64,000 nt of DNA from an uncultured Lachnospiraceae bacterium (GCA_934317845.1 CAKRES010000006.1:1-64000), one strand, 5' to 3'. Positions 5,639 to 14,190 are shown, numbered from the stretch's first letter. Numbers and translations: made by a program. Notes: generated by a model not told the origin, from the letters alone.

Positions 5639-8074
5639 ATGAGAACAAAACGGGTGATAAGCTGGCTGATGGCGGTGGCATTGCTGCTCACAACTGTAAT
5701 GCCATATCAGATCGTGCGTACCAGTGCAGAGGAGAAAACGGACCAGACGGCAGAAGACACGAAAGCATCTTCCGATGATGTCAATCTTTTGGTGGCTGGA
5801 ATGCGGGAGTTTGATGAGCGTGGAGAATATGTTGAAAATAGCAGCATATGGTATGACAGCTCGCTGACGTTTCCTCTTGCGGAAGAACTGCATGTAGCAC
5901 TTGGAACAGCCAAAAAGGATGCGGATCTTTCGGATCTCTCTACCGTGACTGCACTTACCAAGCAGGATCTTTCCCGGTTTCGGGCATACCGTCTTGCAAA
6001 GGATGGCAGTAAAGCAGATCTGGTGGAAAATGCAGTAAGCAGATATGCGGTAGATCATAATTTTTATGCGCTTCGTTTTGAAGACTGTGGAGATTATGTC
6101 GTAGAATATACGGATGCAGCCGGTCTGGTATATCAGCTTTCGGTTCAGATCACATTGCCACAGATTGGTATGTATACCGGAAAAGAAGCGACAGAAGCAC
6201 AGTATATCAAGGGGGTACTGCCTTACGAAAAGGGACAGAAACTCTATGTTGCGGTTTCCAATGAAGGATGGAGAGAATGGATTCCAGAGGAGTCTGCAAA
6301 GATCATCTATGGGTACTGGGACGAAAAAACAGAAAAAGAGGTAACCAAGGAACTCCACTATGAGTTAGAGGCAGAGGATGATACGCAGACGGTATATTCC
6401 TTTGTTGTGCCGGAGCAGGATATGGATTTTTATCTGGAGTTTCACCGTTCCCATTATTATATTGCAGAAGATGGGAGTGGTTATCAGTTAGATGAGAATG
6501 GAGAAAAGGTGATCGGAGATGTCAGCACCCATGTAGATGTGAATGTACATGAGGGAGTGGTCGAGTATGTCGATGACCAGCCACGTTCCCAGTATGCAGG
6601 CTGCTATGTAAGCAAGGCGGAATATGAAAAGGGTGCGATTGATTGGGAGAAGGCAGATGGATCTCTTTACTGGATTCATGCAGATTCCATGAGCGAGCTG
6701 ATCCAGCGTTTGAATGAGGCAGCTAAAACAGCGCATACCTATACAAGAGTGGACAATGATGAAAGCGAAACAACAACGCTTGAAAATACCGGATATGTAC
6801 GGATTACGGTGAGCAAGTCGTACGATGCAGATGCGCTGAAGGAACAAAACATTACACTTCCGGCAGAATGGAAGGGTGTGCTGTTTTCTTCCGGACAGGA
6901 TCTGGAATATATTGGAGAGGATACACAACTTCCTGTATATCGCCTAGCAAAGGCAGGTGATGAAAAGTTTGAAGGCAAGAATCCGTCAGGAGAAGAGATT
7001 TATCAGAAGGTTCCATCCAATCGTGAAACACCAAAGTTTTCTTATTATACGATCCAGGACGGCGCAGTATTCCGGGTAGAAAAAAATGCAAATGGTCGTT
7101 ATCAGTTACAGGATGTAGAGGCATTGGAGCTGAATTATGAACAGCTTGATGTTTTAAATAACTGGGAAAATTATGTGGAAGTATGTCAGGCACCATATAC
7201 ATTTCCAAAATTAACGATTACGACCGATCAGACAGATATATTGCTCGAAGGACAGTTTGCAGCAGCAAATGAGATAACTTTTGAAAAAGAAAACAGTACT
7301 GCCAAGGTTGGAATTGTGAATCTGGTAAATGGCGAAAAGCCGGAGGAACGGACACTGTATTCTGTCAAGGATGCTTCAGAAGATGGAAAAAATGTAGATA
7401 CGATCACAGATGTTTACGATCAGGCAACAGCAATTACCAATGATGCAAATAAGATCTCAGTTGTATTAAAGACAAAGAAAAAAGCGGTGAATCCGGTACC
7501 TGATCCACAGCCGGCACCAACTACCGAAGCACCGACACCAACAACGGCGGCAGCACCAACAACAGCGGCAGCACCAACAACGGCGGCAGCACCAACGACA
7601 GTGGCAGCTCCAACGACCGAAGCACCGAAAAACACAGTGACTAAGGGACAGGAAGCAGCAACGAGATCGAGTAAGGTAACAGTTACTGCGGATAAAAAGG
7701 GTGCAGCAGAGGGAACTTATATCACTACCGACAAAAAACAAAAGAAGGTTACCGTTCCAAAGACTGTAAAAATAAACGGGGTAACGGTAAAGGTAACGGC
7801 ACTTTCTGATAAGGCATTTGAGAATAACAAAAAGCTGACCAGTGTAACGGTCAGTGATAATATCAGATCACTGGGTAAGAATCTGTTTGTTGGTTGTAAA
7901 AATCTGAAAAATATTACGATTACTTCAACGAAACTGACCAGCGTGAAAAAAGGTGCCTTTAAGGGACTGTCTAAAAAAACGACGATCACTGTGCCAAAGA
8001 AGATGTATAAAAAATACAAAAAGCTGTTTAAAAAAGCAGGACTTCCTAATGGGGTAAAGCTTTTGAAAAAATAG
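5639..8074 (+). CDS. Secreted BspA-type leucine-rich-repeat protein
   Basis: From ATG 5639 (preceded by AGGAGAAAGG) the product is 811 residues. It has a signal peptide (MRTKRVISW then a hydrophobic run and TSAEE), a long unique region rich in acidic and aromatic residues, a Thr/Pro/Ala linker made of repeats of the type APTTAAAPTT around residues 620-660, and a C-terminal basic domain with BspA-type repeats (LTSVTVSDNIRSLGKNLFVGC, LKNITITSTKLTSVKKGAF). Such repeats occur in surface adhesins of gut Firmicutes and Bacteroidetes and are thought to mediate binding. No LPXTG or transmembrane anchor is present; the lysine-rich tail may bind the wall electrostatically. The ligand is unknown. Confidence 0.75.
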   Translation: MRTKRVISWLMAVALLLTTVMPYQIVRTSAEEKTDQTAEDTKASSDDVNLLVAGMREFDERGEYVENSSIWYDSSLTFPLAEELHVALGTAKKDADLSDLSTVTALTKQDLSRFRAYRLAKDGSKADLVENAVSRYAVDHNFYALRFEDCGDYVVEYTDAAGLVYQLSVQITLPQIGMYTGKEATEAQYIKGVLPYEKGQKLYVAVSNEGWREWIPEESAKIIYGYWDEKTEKEVTKELHYELEAEDDTQTVYSFVVPEQDMDFYLEFHRSHYYIAEDGSGYQLDENGEKVIGDVSTHVDVNVHEGVVEYVDDQPRSQYAGCYVSKAEYEKGAIDWEKADGSLYWIHADSMSELIQRLNEAAKTAHTYTRVDNDESETTTLENTGYVRITVSKSYDADALKEQNITLPAEWKGVLFSSGQDLEYIGEDTQLPVYRLAKAGDEKFEGKNPSGEEIYQKVPSNRETPKFSYYTIQDGAVFRVEKNANGRYQLQDVEALELNYEQLDVLNNWENYVEVCQAPYTFPKLTITTDQTDILLEGQFAAANEITFEKENSTAKVGIVNLVNGEKPEERTLYSVKDASEDGKNVDTITDVYDQATAITNDANKISVVLKTKKKAVNPVPDPQPAPTTEAPTPTTAAAPTTAAAPTTAAAPTTVAAPTTEAPKNTVTKGQEAATRSSKVTVTADKKGAAEGTYITTDKKQKKVTVPKTVKINGVTVKVTALSDKAFENNKKLTSVTVSDNIRSLGKNLFVGCKNLKNITITSTKLTSVKKGAFKGLSKKTTITVPKKMYKKYKKLFKKAGLPNGVKLLKK

Positions 8075-8116
8075 AACTGGTAATGTGGTGGGCTACATGC
8101 TAAAATGAAATAGATA

Positions 8117-8152
8117 AAAAGCAGGACGGGATGGCGATCTTGTCCTGCTTTT
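8117..8152 (+). terminator. Terminator after the BspA-like gene
   Basis: AAAAGCAGGAC (8117-8127) pairs with GTCCTGCTTTT (8142-8152). Confidence 0.85.
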
Positions 8153-8214
8153 ATGCGATCAAGGTGGGATAAATGTAAACATTAATACTATATATTGAAA
8201 GCGGAGGATTGTGG

Positions 8215-8388
8215 ATGAATACGATTTATTATCTTGTAGATTCCATTGACGGAGATTATGCGAATCTGAAACGTCTTGATGAGGAAGCAGAGTTGAAACT
8301 TGTTGCAAGGGCATTGCTGCCGCAACAGATTGAAGAGGGGACAAAAATAAAGTATGAAATGTTGCAATATGAAATTGTAACAGATTGA
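8215..8388 (+). CDS. 57-aa DUF3006-like protein
   Basis: ATG 8215 follows GCGGAGG. The product begins MNTIYYLVDSIDGDYANLKR and has ARALLPQQIEEGTKIKYE and a final beta strand MLQYEIVTD. The order 'VD-IEGDYA-L ... LP--I-EGT' resembles the DUF3006 family, small all-beta proteins of unknown function often found near metallo-hydrolases. It is short but has a clear ribosome binding site and start. It overlaps the first bases of the frame of a response-regulator remnant. Confidence 0.6.
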   Translation: MNTIYYLVDSIDGDYANLKRLDEEAELKLVARALLPQQIEEGTKIKYEMLQYEIVTD

Positions 8389-8518
8389 TACTTTAAAGGA
8401 AAGAGAAATAAGGGGAAGGCAGGAATTCAAACGCCACATTCTGGTGGTGGATGATTACATTACCAAACCATTTCTTCCGGCTGTATTGTTAGAAACAGTA
8501 AGAGGGATCGTAAGTTGA
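8387..8518 (+). pseudogene. Response regulator receiver remnant with internal deletion
   Basis: The frame encodes HILVVDD followed at once by YITKPFLPAVLLETVRGIVS and TGA. HILVVDD is the first strand and acidic pocket of a CheY-like receiver domain; TKPF holds the conserved lysine near its C-terminus. The 80-90 residues that should lie between, including the phospho-accepting aspartate, are gone, joined in frame. No good start codon or ribosome binding site is evident. The next gene is an HPt protein, the expected partner. Confidence 0.75.
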
Positions 8519-8588
8519 GAAAAAGATAACAGGCGGTATTTGACAGGCGGCAGAGGCAGGTATATCATAAATGAGGAGAGGTGATTCT

Positions 8589-8963
8589 ATGACGGTAAAG
8601 GAATGTTATGATCAGATGGGGGCAGACTATAAAAGTGTATACGAGCGTCTTGGGAATAACGAACAGTTAGTGGAACATTTTTTCCAGAGATTTGCACAGG
8701 ATTCGAGTTTTGCGGCATTGAAGGAAGCTCGTGAAAAGCAGGATCTGGAAGCTGCTTTTCGGGCGGTACATACGTTAAAAGGAATTTGTATTAACCTAGG
8801 ATTGACCAATTTATATCAGGTGAGTAGTGATCTTACGGAAATTCTGAGAAATGGTAAGCCGGATCCGGAAGTGGAAGAACAGTTATACCAAAAAGTTGAA
8901 CAGGAATACCATAGAGTCATAGAGAGGATCGAGATGTGGAAAACATCCTATGATGGAGCGTAG
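8589..8963 (+). CDS. HPt (histidine phosphotransfer) domain protein
   Basis: From ATG 8589 (AGGAGAGG upstream) it is a 124-residue single HPt domain: a four-helix bundle with AVHTLKGICINLGL, where His61 is the phospho-accepting residue and KG is the conserved follow-up. It would accept a phosphoryl group from a receiver domain and pass it on in a phosphorelay. No histidine kinase is present here, and the adjacent receiver gene has been reduced to a fragment, so the protein is either an orphan serving a distant hybrid kinase or a relic. Confidence 0.8.
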   Translation: MTVKECYDQMGADYKSVYERLGNNEQLVEHFFQRFAQDSSFAALKEAREKQDLEAAFRAVHTLKGICINLGLTNLYQVSSDLTEILRNGKPDPEVEEQLYQKVEQEYHRVIERIEMWKTSYDGA

Positions 8964-9022
8964 GAAGACAAGGGTGATATTTGTGGTATTGGTACATCAG
9001 CAACAAAAAGGAGTGACCAGAT

Positions 9023-9514
9023 GTGGGGGATGAAACGCAGAAACGCCGAATGAAAACGGTAGAAGATTCAAAAGTAGAGGTAACATATGTGGTGCGTCCG
9101 GCACATTTAAATGGAGCAGGGAGGCTGTTTGGAGGACAATTGATGCAGTGGATTGATGCGATTGCTGCATTGGTAGCCAGAAAGCATGCACAGACAGGAG
9201 TTGTGACTGCGGCGGTAGACAATCTGAAATTTATCCGGGGAGCCTACCAGAATGATCTGGTTGTGCTGATCGGAAAACTGGTATATGTAGGACATACCTC
9301 TATGGAGGTACGGGTGGATACCTATTTGGAAGATGAAGAAGGGATTAGGAAGCCGATCAATCGAGCCTATCTGATCGAGGTTGCCATGGATCAGGACGGA
9401 AAGACGGTAACGGTTCCGGGACTTACTCTTTCTACAGAGTCAGAACGCGCAGAATGGGAGGCCGCACTGAAAAGAAGAGAAATAAGAAAACAGGCAAGGC
9501 AGGAAGGGTTTTAA
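9023..9514 (+). CDS. Hotdog-fold acyl-CoA thioesterase
   Basis: A 163-residue protein of the YciA/BFIT-like acyl-CoA thioesterase type: VTYVVRPAHLNGAGRLFGGQLMQWIDAIAALVARKHA gives the central hotdog helix with the FGGQLMQWID motif (catalytic Asp in this group). GVVTAAVDNLKFIRGAY and VGHTSMEVRVDTYLE form the sheet. It would hydrolyse acyl-CoA in the cytoplasm. Start chosen: GTG 9023, with AAAGGAG upstream; ATG 9050 is an alternative. Charged C-terminal tail. Transcribed alone, ended by a strong terminator. Confidence 0.85.
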   Translation: MGDETQKRRMKTVEDSKVEVTYVVRPAHLNGAGRLFGGQLMQWIDAIAALVARKHAQTGVVTAAVDNLKFIRGAYQNDLVVLIGKLVYVGHTSMEVRVDTYLEDEEGIRKPINRAYLIEVAMDQDGKTVTVPGLTLSTESERAEWEAALKRREIRKQARQEGF

Positions 9515-9527
9515 CCTTTTTTAAAAT

Positions 9528-9592
9528 AAAAGCTGTTCCTTGAATTTTGTATCATAAGAAACGGATACAAGGATTCAAAGAACAGCTTTTTA
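9528..9592. terminator. Long bidirectional terminator hairpin
   Basis: AAAGCTGTTC... pairs with ...GAACAGCTTT, extended by TTGAAT/ATTCAA and GTATC/GATAC, with a T run; it separates the convergent thioesterase and flavodiiron genes. Confidence 0.85.
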
Positions 9593-10753
9593 TTATCCGA
9601 GCAATTCGTCTGCTGCCTGTTTCATTTGTGCAATGTTTTCCTCTTTCAGGCAGGATTTGATCGTAACGACAGTGTCACATACGGTAATGTCCTTTAACGC
9701 TTCCAGCTCTTTTGCCATGCATTTTGCGGCAATCGGAGCCCAGGAACCATTTTCTATGAGGGCAACACGGCGTTTTTGGTAGGCTTTATGTTTCAGACGG
9801 TGTAAGAAGTCCTCCATTGGTGGAAACAGACCGCCATCATAAGTGGCGCAGGCAAGTACCAGCTTGCTGTAGCGGAAAGCATCCTCCACAGCTTCTGCCA
9901 TATCGTCACGGGAAAGGTCGGTGAAGGCAACTTTTTTTGCCCCTTTTTCTTTTAAGATCTCTGCCATTTTTTGGGCAGCGTCTTTGGTGTTTCCGTGAAT
10001 GGAGGCAGCAGCAACTAAAACACCGTCATCCTCGGGTTCGTAACTGCTCCATGTCTGGTATTTTCCAATATAGTAAGCGAGATCTTCTGTTAAAATTGGG
10101 CCGTGCAGCGGGCAGATCGTTTGAATGTCCAGGCTTGCCGCTTTTTTTAACAACGTCTGTACCGGAGCACCATATTTTCCGACAATGTTAAAGTAGTAGC
10201 GTCTGGCTTCACATGCCCAGTCTTCCTCGTGGCTTAATGCACCAAATTTTCCAAAACCGTCTGCAGAGAATAATACTTTTTCGCTGCTTTCGTATTCCAC
10301 CATAACCTCCGGCCAGTGTACCATCGGAGCCATGACAAAGGTCAGTGTATGGCTGCCAAGCGATAATGTATCGCTTTCCTTTACTGCGGTGCAGGAAACC
10401 TCCGGTAGTGCGAAAAACTGTGGAAGCATGGCAAGTGCTTTGGCACTTAACACAAGTGTGGTATCTGGATACTGTTTTGTGAAAGCAAGAATGCTTCCCG
10501 AATGATCCGGCTCTAAATGGGAAATAATAAGGTAATCAGGGGTGCGCCCGTTTAAAACAGTGGCAAGATTTTGAAGCCACTCCGTCGTTTTTCTGGCATC
10601 CACAGTGTCCATTACAGCAATCTTTTCATCTAAGATCACATAAGAATTATAAGAGACGCCATTTGGGACAATGTACTGGCTTTCAAACAAGTCAATGTCG
10701 GTATCGTCCACACCGATATAGCGAATGGCATCTGAAATTTCAATATGATTCAT
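9593..10753 (-). CDS. FprA-type flavodiiron protein
   Basis: A 386-residue A-type flavoprotein. The N-terminal metallo-beta-lactamase-like domain has the diiron motif HLEPDHS (His79, Glu81, Asp83, His84) plus later ligands in MVHWPE, SADGFGKFG and CPLHGPI. The C-terminal flavodoxin domain (VAAASIHGNTKDAAQKMAEIL, ATYDGGLFPPMEDFL) binds FMN. The family reduces O2 to water and/or NO to N2O using electrons from rubredoxin or reduced flavin, protecting anaerobes from oxygen. Full length. Single-gene unit with its own upstream region and AGGAGG. Confidence 0.9.
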   Translation of the reverse strand: MNHIEISDAIRYIGVDDTDIDLFESQYIVPNGVSYNSYVILDEKIAVMDTVDARKTTEWLQNLATVLNGRTPDYLIISHLEPDHSGSILAFTKQYPDTTLVLSAKALAMLPQFFALPEVSCTAVKESDTLSLGSHTLTFVMAPMVHWPEVMVEYESSEKVLFSADGFGKFGALSHEEDWACEARRYYFNIVGKYGAPVQTLLKKAASLDIQTICPLHGPILTEDLAYYIGKYQTWSSYEPEDDGVLVAAASIHGNTKDAAQKMAEILKEKGAKKVAFTDLSRDDMAEAVEDAFRYSKLVLACATYDGGLFPPMEDFLHRLKHKAYQKRRVALIENGSWAPIAAKCMAKELEALKDITVCDTVVTIKSCLKEENIAQMKQAADELLG

Positions 10754-10899
10754 AAAATATCCTCCTAACGTGTAAATGATCGATCATTCCAAACCGGAAG
10801 GTCGGAATTAGTAGTAACAGTATACCATTTTATGGAAATGGAGAAAAGGGGAGAACAATGGTAAAACAAAAAAATGAGAAAAATCCTCGGAAAGAGGAC

Positions 10900-10928
10900 T
10901 TGACACATACCCCCAGGGGGTATATAAT
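10900..10928 (+). promoter_or_regulatory. Copper-responsive promoter with CsoR-type operator
   Basis: TTGACA (10900-10905), 17-nt spacer, TATAAT (10923-10928). The spacer carries the palindrome TACCCCCAGGGGGTA (10908-10922), the hallmark G/C tract operator of CsoR-family copper repressors. Binding there would block RNA polymerase until Cu(I) releases the repressor. No csoR gene lies in the window. Confidence 0.85.
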
Positions 10929-10973
10929 TCGCCATGAAGTTAAGAGTAATCGCACCAATAGGAGGTAATTATT

Positions 10974-11228
10974 ATGGTAAAAACAATATTAGATATTGAT
11001 GGAATGATGTGTGGTATGTGTGAGAGTCATGTCAATGATGCGATCCGCAATGCGTTTGAGGTAGAAAAGGTGACTTCTTCCCATACGAAAGGAACAACAG
11101 AGATCATTTCCAAAGAACCACTTTCCAGGGAAGCATTGACTGAAGCAGTGGAAAAAACGGGATACAAGATCTTAGAGATCAATGAAGAAGAATATACCAA
11201 AAAGAAGTTTTCCCTCTTCGGGAAATAA
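10974..11228 (+). CDS. copZ: Copper chaperone (HMA domain)
   Basis: An 84-residue heavy-metal-associated domain with GMMCGMC near residue 10 (MxCxxC metal site) and the beta-alpha-beta-beta-alpha-beta order of Atx1/CopZ proteins. It would hold Cu(I) in the cytoplasm and hand it to CopA. A C-terminal KKKFSLFGK tail extends the domain slightly. First gene behind the CsoR-type promoter, 36 nt before copA, so likely co-transcribed. Confidence 0.85.
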   Translation: MVKTILDIDGMMCGMCESHVNDAIRNAFEVEKVTSSHTKGTTEIISKEPLSREALTEAVEKTGYKILEINEEEYTKKKFSLFGK

Positions 11229-11264
11229 TAACACGTATAGAATGATACGTCAGGAGGCAGTAGT

Positions 11265-13529
11265 ATGAAGCAATATAATGTGACGGGAATGAATTGTGCT
11301 GCATGTAGTGCCAGAGTGGAGCGTGCTGTATCGGCAGTTTCCGGTGTAACATCCTGTTCTGTTAATCTGCTTACGAATTCCATGGGAGTGGAGGGCGAAG
11401 CGAGTGAGCAGGATATTATTGCAGCAGTAGAAAAAGCGGGCTATGGTGCTTCCTTAAAAGGAACAGAGAGAAGGGAGAGTACGGACACAACATATCAGCA
11501 GGAAGAAAAAAGCAATCAAAAGGAAACCAGAAAGTTAAAAATAAGATTGATCAGTTCCGTCGTATTTTTGCTTATTCTTATGTATTTTTCGATGGGGCAT
11601 ATGATGTGGGGCTGGCCGCTTCCATCCTTTTATGAGGGCAATCATATAGCAATGGGGCTGACCCAGCTTCTTCTTTGTACGATCATTATGGTCATCAACC
11701 AGCATTTTTTTGTATCCGGGTTTCGTAGTCTGTTTCATCTGGCTCCGAACATGGATACCCTGGTTGCGCTTGGTGCAACTGCTGCTTATGCTTACAGTAC
11801 CTTTGCTTTATTTGCGATGACAAGGGCGCAGGTGGACGGCGATCATGAAGCGGTGATGCATTACATGATGGAGTTTTATTTTGAATCGGCAGCGATGATC
11901 TTAACGCTGATCACGGTTGGAAAAATGCTCGAATCCCGTTCCAAAGGAAAGACGACGGATGCGTTAAAGAGTCTGATGAAGCTGGCCCCGAAAAAGGCAA
12001 CCATTTTGCGGGATGGAAAAGAGCAGGTTGTCGGTATTGAACAGGTGAGAAAAGGGGAGCATGTATTAGTGCGTCCGGGAGAAACAATTCCTGTGGATGG
12101 TGTTGTCGTAGAAGGAAACAGTGCGGTGAATGAAGCGTCACTTACCGGAGAGAGTATTCCGGTTGACAAGGCAGCAGGCGATCCGGTTTCGGCAGCAACC
12201 ATAAACCAGTCCGGTGTGCTGACTGTAGAGGCAACGAGAGTGGGCGAGGATACCACGTTATCCCAGATCATAAAAATGGTCAGCGATGCTTCCGCAACGA
12301 AGGCACCGATCGCCAAAATTGCAGATAAAGTGTCGGGAGTATTTGTCCCGGCAGTGATCCTGATCGCAGTGGTAACAACGATTGTGTGGCTGCTTTTAGG
12401 AAGAGAGTTTGGTTATGCACTGGCGAGAGGAATTTCCGTATTAGTCATTAGCTGTCCTTGCGCGCTGGGACTTGCAACACCGGTTGCCATTATGGTGGGA
12501 AATGGAAGAGCAGCAAAAAATGGTATTTTATTTAAAACTGCCGTATCCTTAGAGGAAGCGGGAAAGGTAAAAACTGTCGTGCTTGATAAAACGGGAACGA
12601 TCACTGCGGGAGAACCGAAGGTGACCGACATGTTCCCAGAACAGGGGATCAGGGAAGAAACCTTATGTAGGCTAGCGGCAAGTCTGGAGAAAAACAGCGA
12701 GCATCCGCTTGCGAAAGCAGTCATGAAGCGGGCCGAGGAAGCGAAGATTACACCGGAAATGGTAACCGATTTTCAGGCTTTGCCGGGAAATGGACTGACT
12801 GCTAAATATAACGGGGAAGTGCTGCTTGGAGGAAGCGTTTCTTATATCCGGGAACAGATCCCTGTCTCTGCTGCCTGTCAGAAGAAGGCAGAACAACTTG
12901 CAACACAGGGAAAAACACCGCTTTTATTCGCGAAAGGCCAGAAGCTGCTCGGTATGATCGCAGTGGCAGACGTCATCAAAGAAGACAGCGCATCTGCGGT
13001 AGAAGAATTAAAGCAGATGGGGATCAAAGTGATCATGCTCACCGGTGACAATGAGCAGACCGCCAAAGCAATTGGAAAACAGGCAGGCGTAGATGAAGTC
13101 GTTGCCGGGGTGCTGCCGGACGGAAAAGAAGCGGTGGTACGTAAGCTCAAACGAAAGGCACCGGTTGCCATGGTGGGCGATGGGATCAACGATGCACTGG
13201 CACTCACAAGAGCCAATGTTGGAATTGCTATCGGAGCCGGAACCGATGTCGCGATCGATGCCGCTGACATTGTGGTGATGAAAAGCCGCCTGTCAGACAT
13301 TCCAGCAGCGATCCGGTTAAGCCGCTGTACTCGGAAAAACATTTGTGAGAATCTGTTCTGGGCATTTATTTATAACATGATCGGAATTCCGCTTGCCGCC
13401 GGCATTTTCATTCCGCTTGGACTGACGTTAAATCCAATGTTCGGAGCGGCAGCAATGAGCTTGAGCAGCTTTTGTGTTGTATCCAATGCACTGCGTCTGA
13501 ATCTGATCCGGATAAGAGGACTTTCTTGA
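11265..13529 (+). CDS. copA: Copper-exporting P1B-1-type ATPase
   Basis: This 754-residue protein has one N-terminal HMA domain (GMNCAACS, Cys11 and Cys14), the transmembrane CPC motif in SCPCALGLATP (about residue 397), the phosphorylation motif DKTGTITAGEP (about 440), the SEHPLAKA His-Pro pair and the hinge GDGINDALAL (about 638). The last membrane segments read YNMIGIPLAAG and MSLSSFCVVSNALRLN, typical of Cu(I) pumps. It would move Cu(I) out of the cytoplasm using ATP, receiving it from the preceding CopZ. ATG follows CAGGAGG. The operon is controlled by the CsoR-type operator at 10908. Confidence 0.92.
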   Translation: MKQYNVTGMNCAACSARVERAVSAVSGVTSCSVNLLTNSMGVEGEASEQDIIAAVEKAGYGASLKGTERRESTDTTYQQEEKSNQKETRKLKIRLISSVVFLLILMYFSMGHMMWGWPLPSFYEGNHIAMGLTQLLLCTIIMVINQHFFVSGFRSLFHLAPNMDTLVALGATAAYAYSTFALFAMTRAQVDGDHEAVMHYMMEFYFESAAMILTLITVGKMLESRSKGKTTDALKSLMKLAPKKATILRDGKEQVVGIEQVRKGEHVLVRPGETIPVDGVVVEGNSAVNEASLTGESIPVDKAAGDPVSAATINQSGVLTVEATRVGEDTTLSQIIKMVSDASATKAPIAKIADKVSGVFVPAVILIAVVTTIVWLLLGREFGYALARGISVLVISCPCALGLATPVAIMVGNGRAAKNGILFKTAVSLEEAGKVKTVVLDKTGTITAGEPKVTDMFPEQGIREETLCRLAASLEKNSEHPLAKAVMKRAEEAKITPEMVTDFQALPGNGLTAKYNGEVLLGGSVSYIREQIPVSAACQKKAEQLATQGKTPLLFAKGQKLLGMIAVADVIKEDSASAVEELKQMGIKVIMLTGDNEQTAKAIGKQAGVDEVVAGVLPDGKEAVVRKLKRKAPVAMVGDGINDALALTRANVGIAIGAGTDVAIDAADIVVMKSRLSDIPAAIRLSRCTRKNICENLFWAFIYNMIGIPLAAGIFIPLGLTLNPMFGAAAMSLSSFCVVSNALRLNLIRIRGLS

Positions 13530-13536
13530 TAATATA

Positions 13537-13698
13537 ATGGATGCATTTGTGAGGTGTTCTTTTTTTGAACAAACTGACAGAAAGGAAGAGGATGATATAT
13601 TTATAAAAATCGAGAAGTTAGCAAAATTGCGGGATATGGGAGCTATTTCCGAAGAAGAATATAATGCAACAAAAGATAAATTGCTTGCACAGATATAA
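13537..13698 (+). CDS. 53-aa SHOCT-domain-like peptide
   Basis: The frame from ATG 13537 ends with IEKLAKLRDMGAISEEEYNATKDKLLAQI, a good match to the SHOCT short C-terminal helix pair (LxKLkxLxdxGxIteEEFexkKxkLL). In other proteins this domain sits at the C-terminus of longer sequences. The preceding residues look random and the ribosome binding site is poor, so this may be a tail left by deletion. It follows copA by 7 nt. Confidence 0.45.
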   Translation: MDAFVRCSFFEQTDRKEEDDIFIKIEKLAKLRDMGAISEEEYNATKDKLLAQI

Positions 13699-13770
13699 GA
13701 GAAACTGCAAAATTAAATGGAAAAATCAAAAGTAGTTAAAACTGTGAATGTTGTATTTATGTGTAAAAAG

Positions 13771-13809
13771 AACACCCCTTGTTGATAATAATTATCAACA
13801 AGGGGTGTT
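13771..13809. terminator. 39-nt perfect palindrome: terminator and Fur site combined
   Basis: Nineteen bases on each side of a single central A form a perfect inverted repeat (starts AACACCCCTTG, ends CAAGGGGTGTT). It can end copA-operon transcription (followed by TTTGTCTT; the minus-strand side has CTTTTT). Its centre is a perfect Fur box, listed separately. Confidence 0.7.
13783..13797. promoter_or_regulatory. Fur box
   Basis: TGATAATAATTATCA matches the 7-1-7 Fur consensus TGATAATnATTATCA of Firmicutes at every defined position. It lies about 95 nt before the DUF6110-like gene and P-type ATPase, immediately upstream of their promoter. Confidence 0.8.
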
Positions 13810-13813
13810 TGTC

Positions 13814-13843
13814 TTGAATAACTTACTTTTTCGGATTTATAAT
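13814..13843 (+). promoter_or_regulatory. Promoter of the small membrane protein / P-type ATPase operon
   Basis: TTGAAT (13814-13819), 18-nt spacer, TATAAT (13838-13843). The Fur box ends 17 nt before the -35. Confidence 0.6.
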
Positions 13844-13877
13844 CGGGTAATAAATAAAAAAACAGGAGGATGAAACG

Positions 13878-14171
13878 ATGATGGATTGGAAAAAAATTGG
13901 ATTATTTGCAGGTGGTACTTTATTTGGAACAGCAGGGATCAAGCTGCTTACAAGCTCTGATGCAAAGAAGCTTTACACGAATTGTACCGCAGCTGTTTTA
14001 CGTGCCAAAGACTGTGTGATGAAGACTGTAACCTGCGTACAGGAAAATGCAGAGGACATTTATGCTGATGCCAAAGGCATCAACGAGGAGCGTGCCGCAA
14101 AGCAGGCAGAGAGTATCGTAGCAGATGAGAAGGAAGAAACCGACTCTTTTGAAGAAGTAGAAAATGCATAA
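13878..14171 (+). CDS. Small membrane protein, DUF6110-like
   Basis: A 97-residue protein starting MMDWKKIGLFAGGTLFGTAG, with a glycine-rich hydrophobic helix at residues 6-24. An amphipathic helical stretch follows (AVLRAKDCVMKTVTCVQENAEDIYADAKG), then an acidic end EEKEETDSFEEVENA. The pattern (GxxxG membrane helix, then long amphipathic helix) resembles the DUF6110/YtxH-like proteins that I associate with neighbouring P-type ATPases in Clostridia; the family name is from memory. AGGAGG lies 10 nt upstream. It is 19 nt before the ATPase gene, behind a Fur box. Possible role: membrane partner of the pump. Confidence 0.6.
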   Translation: MMDWKKIGLFAGGTLFGTAGIKLLTSSDAKKLYTNCTAAVLRAKDCVMKTVTCVQENAEDIYADAKGINEERAAKQAESIVADEKEETDSFEEVENA

Positions 14172-14190
14172 GATGAGGCGGTGAAACGGC

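Noticed and set aside
7420..7741. Minus-strand Ala/Val/Cys-rich open frames
   Set aside because: They are mirror readings of the Thr/Pro/Ala repeat in the secreted protein, with no ribosome binding site or family.
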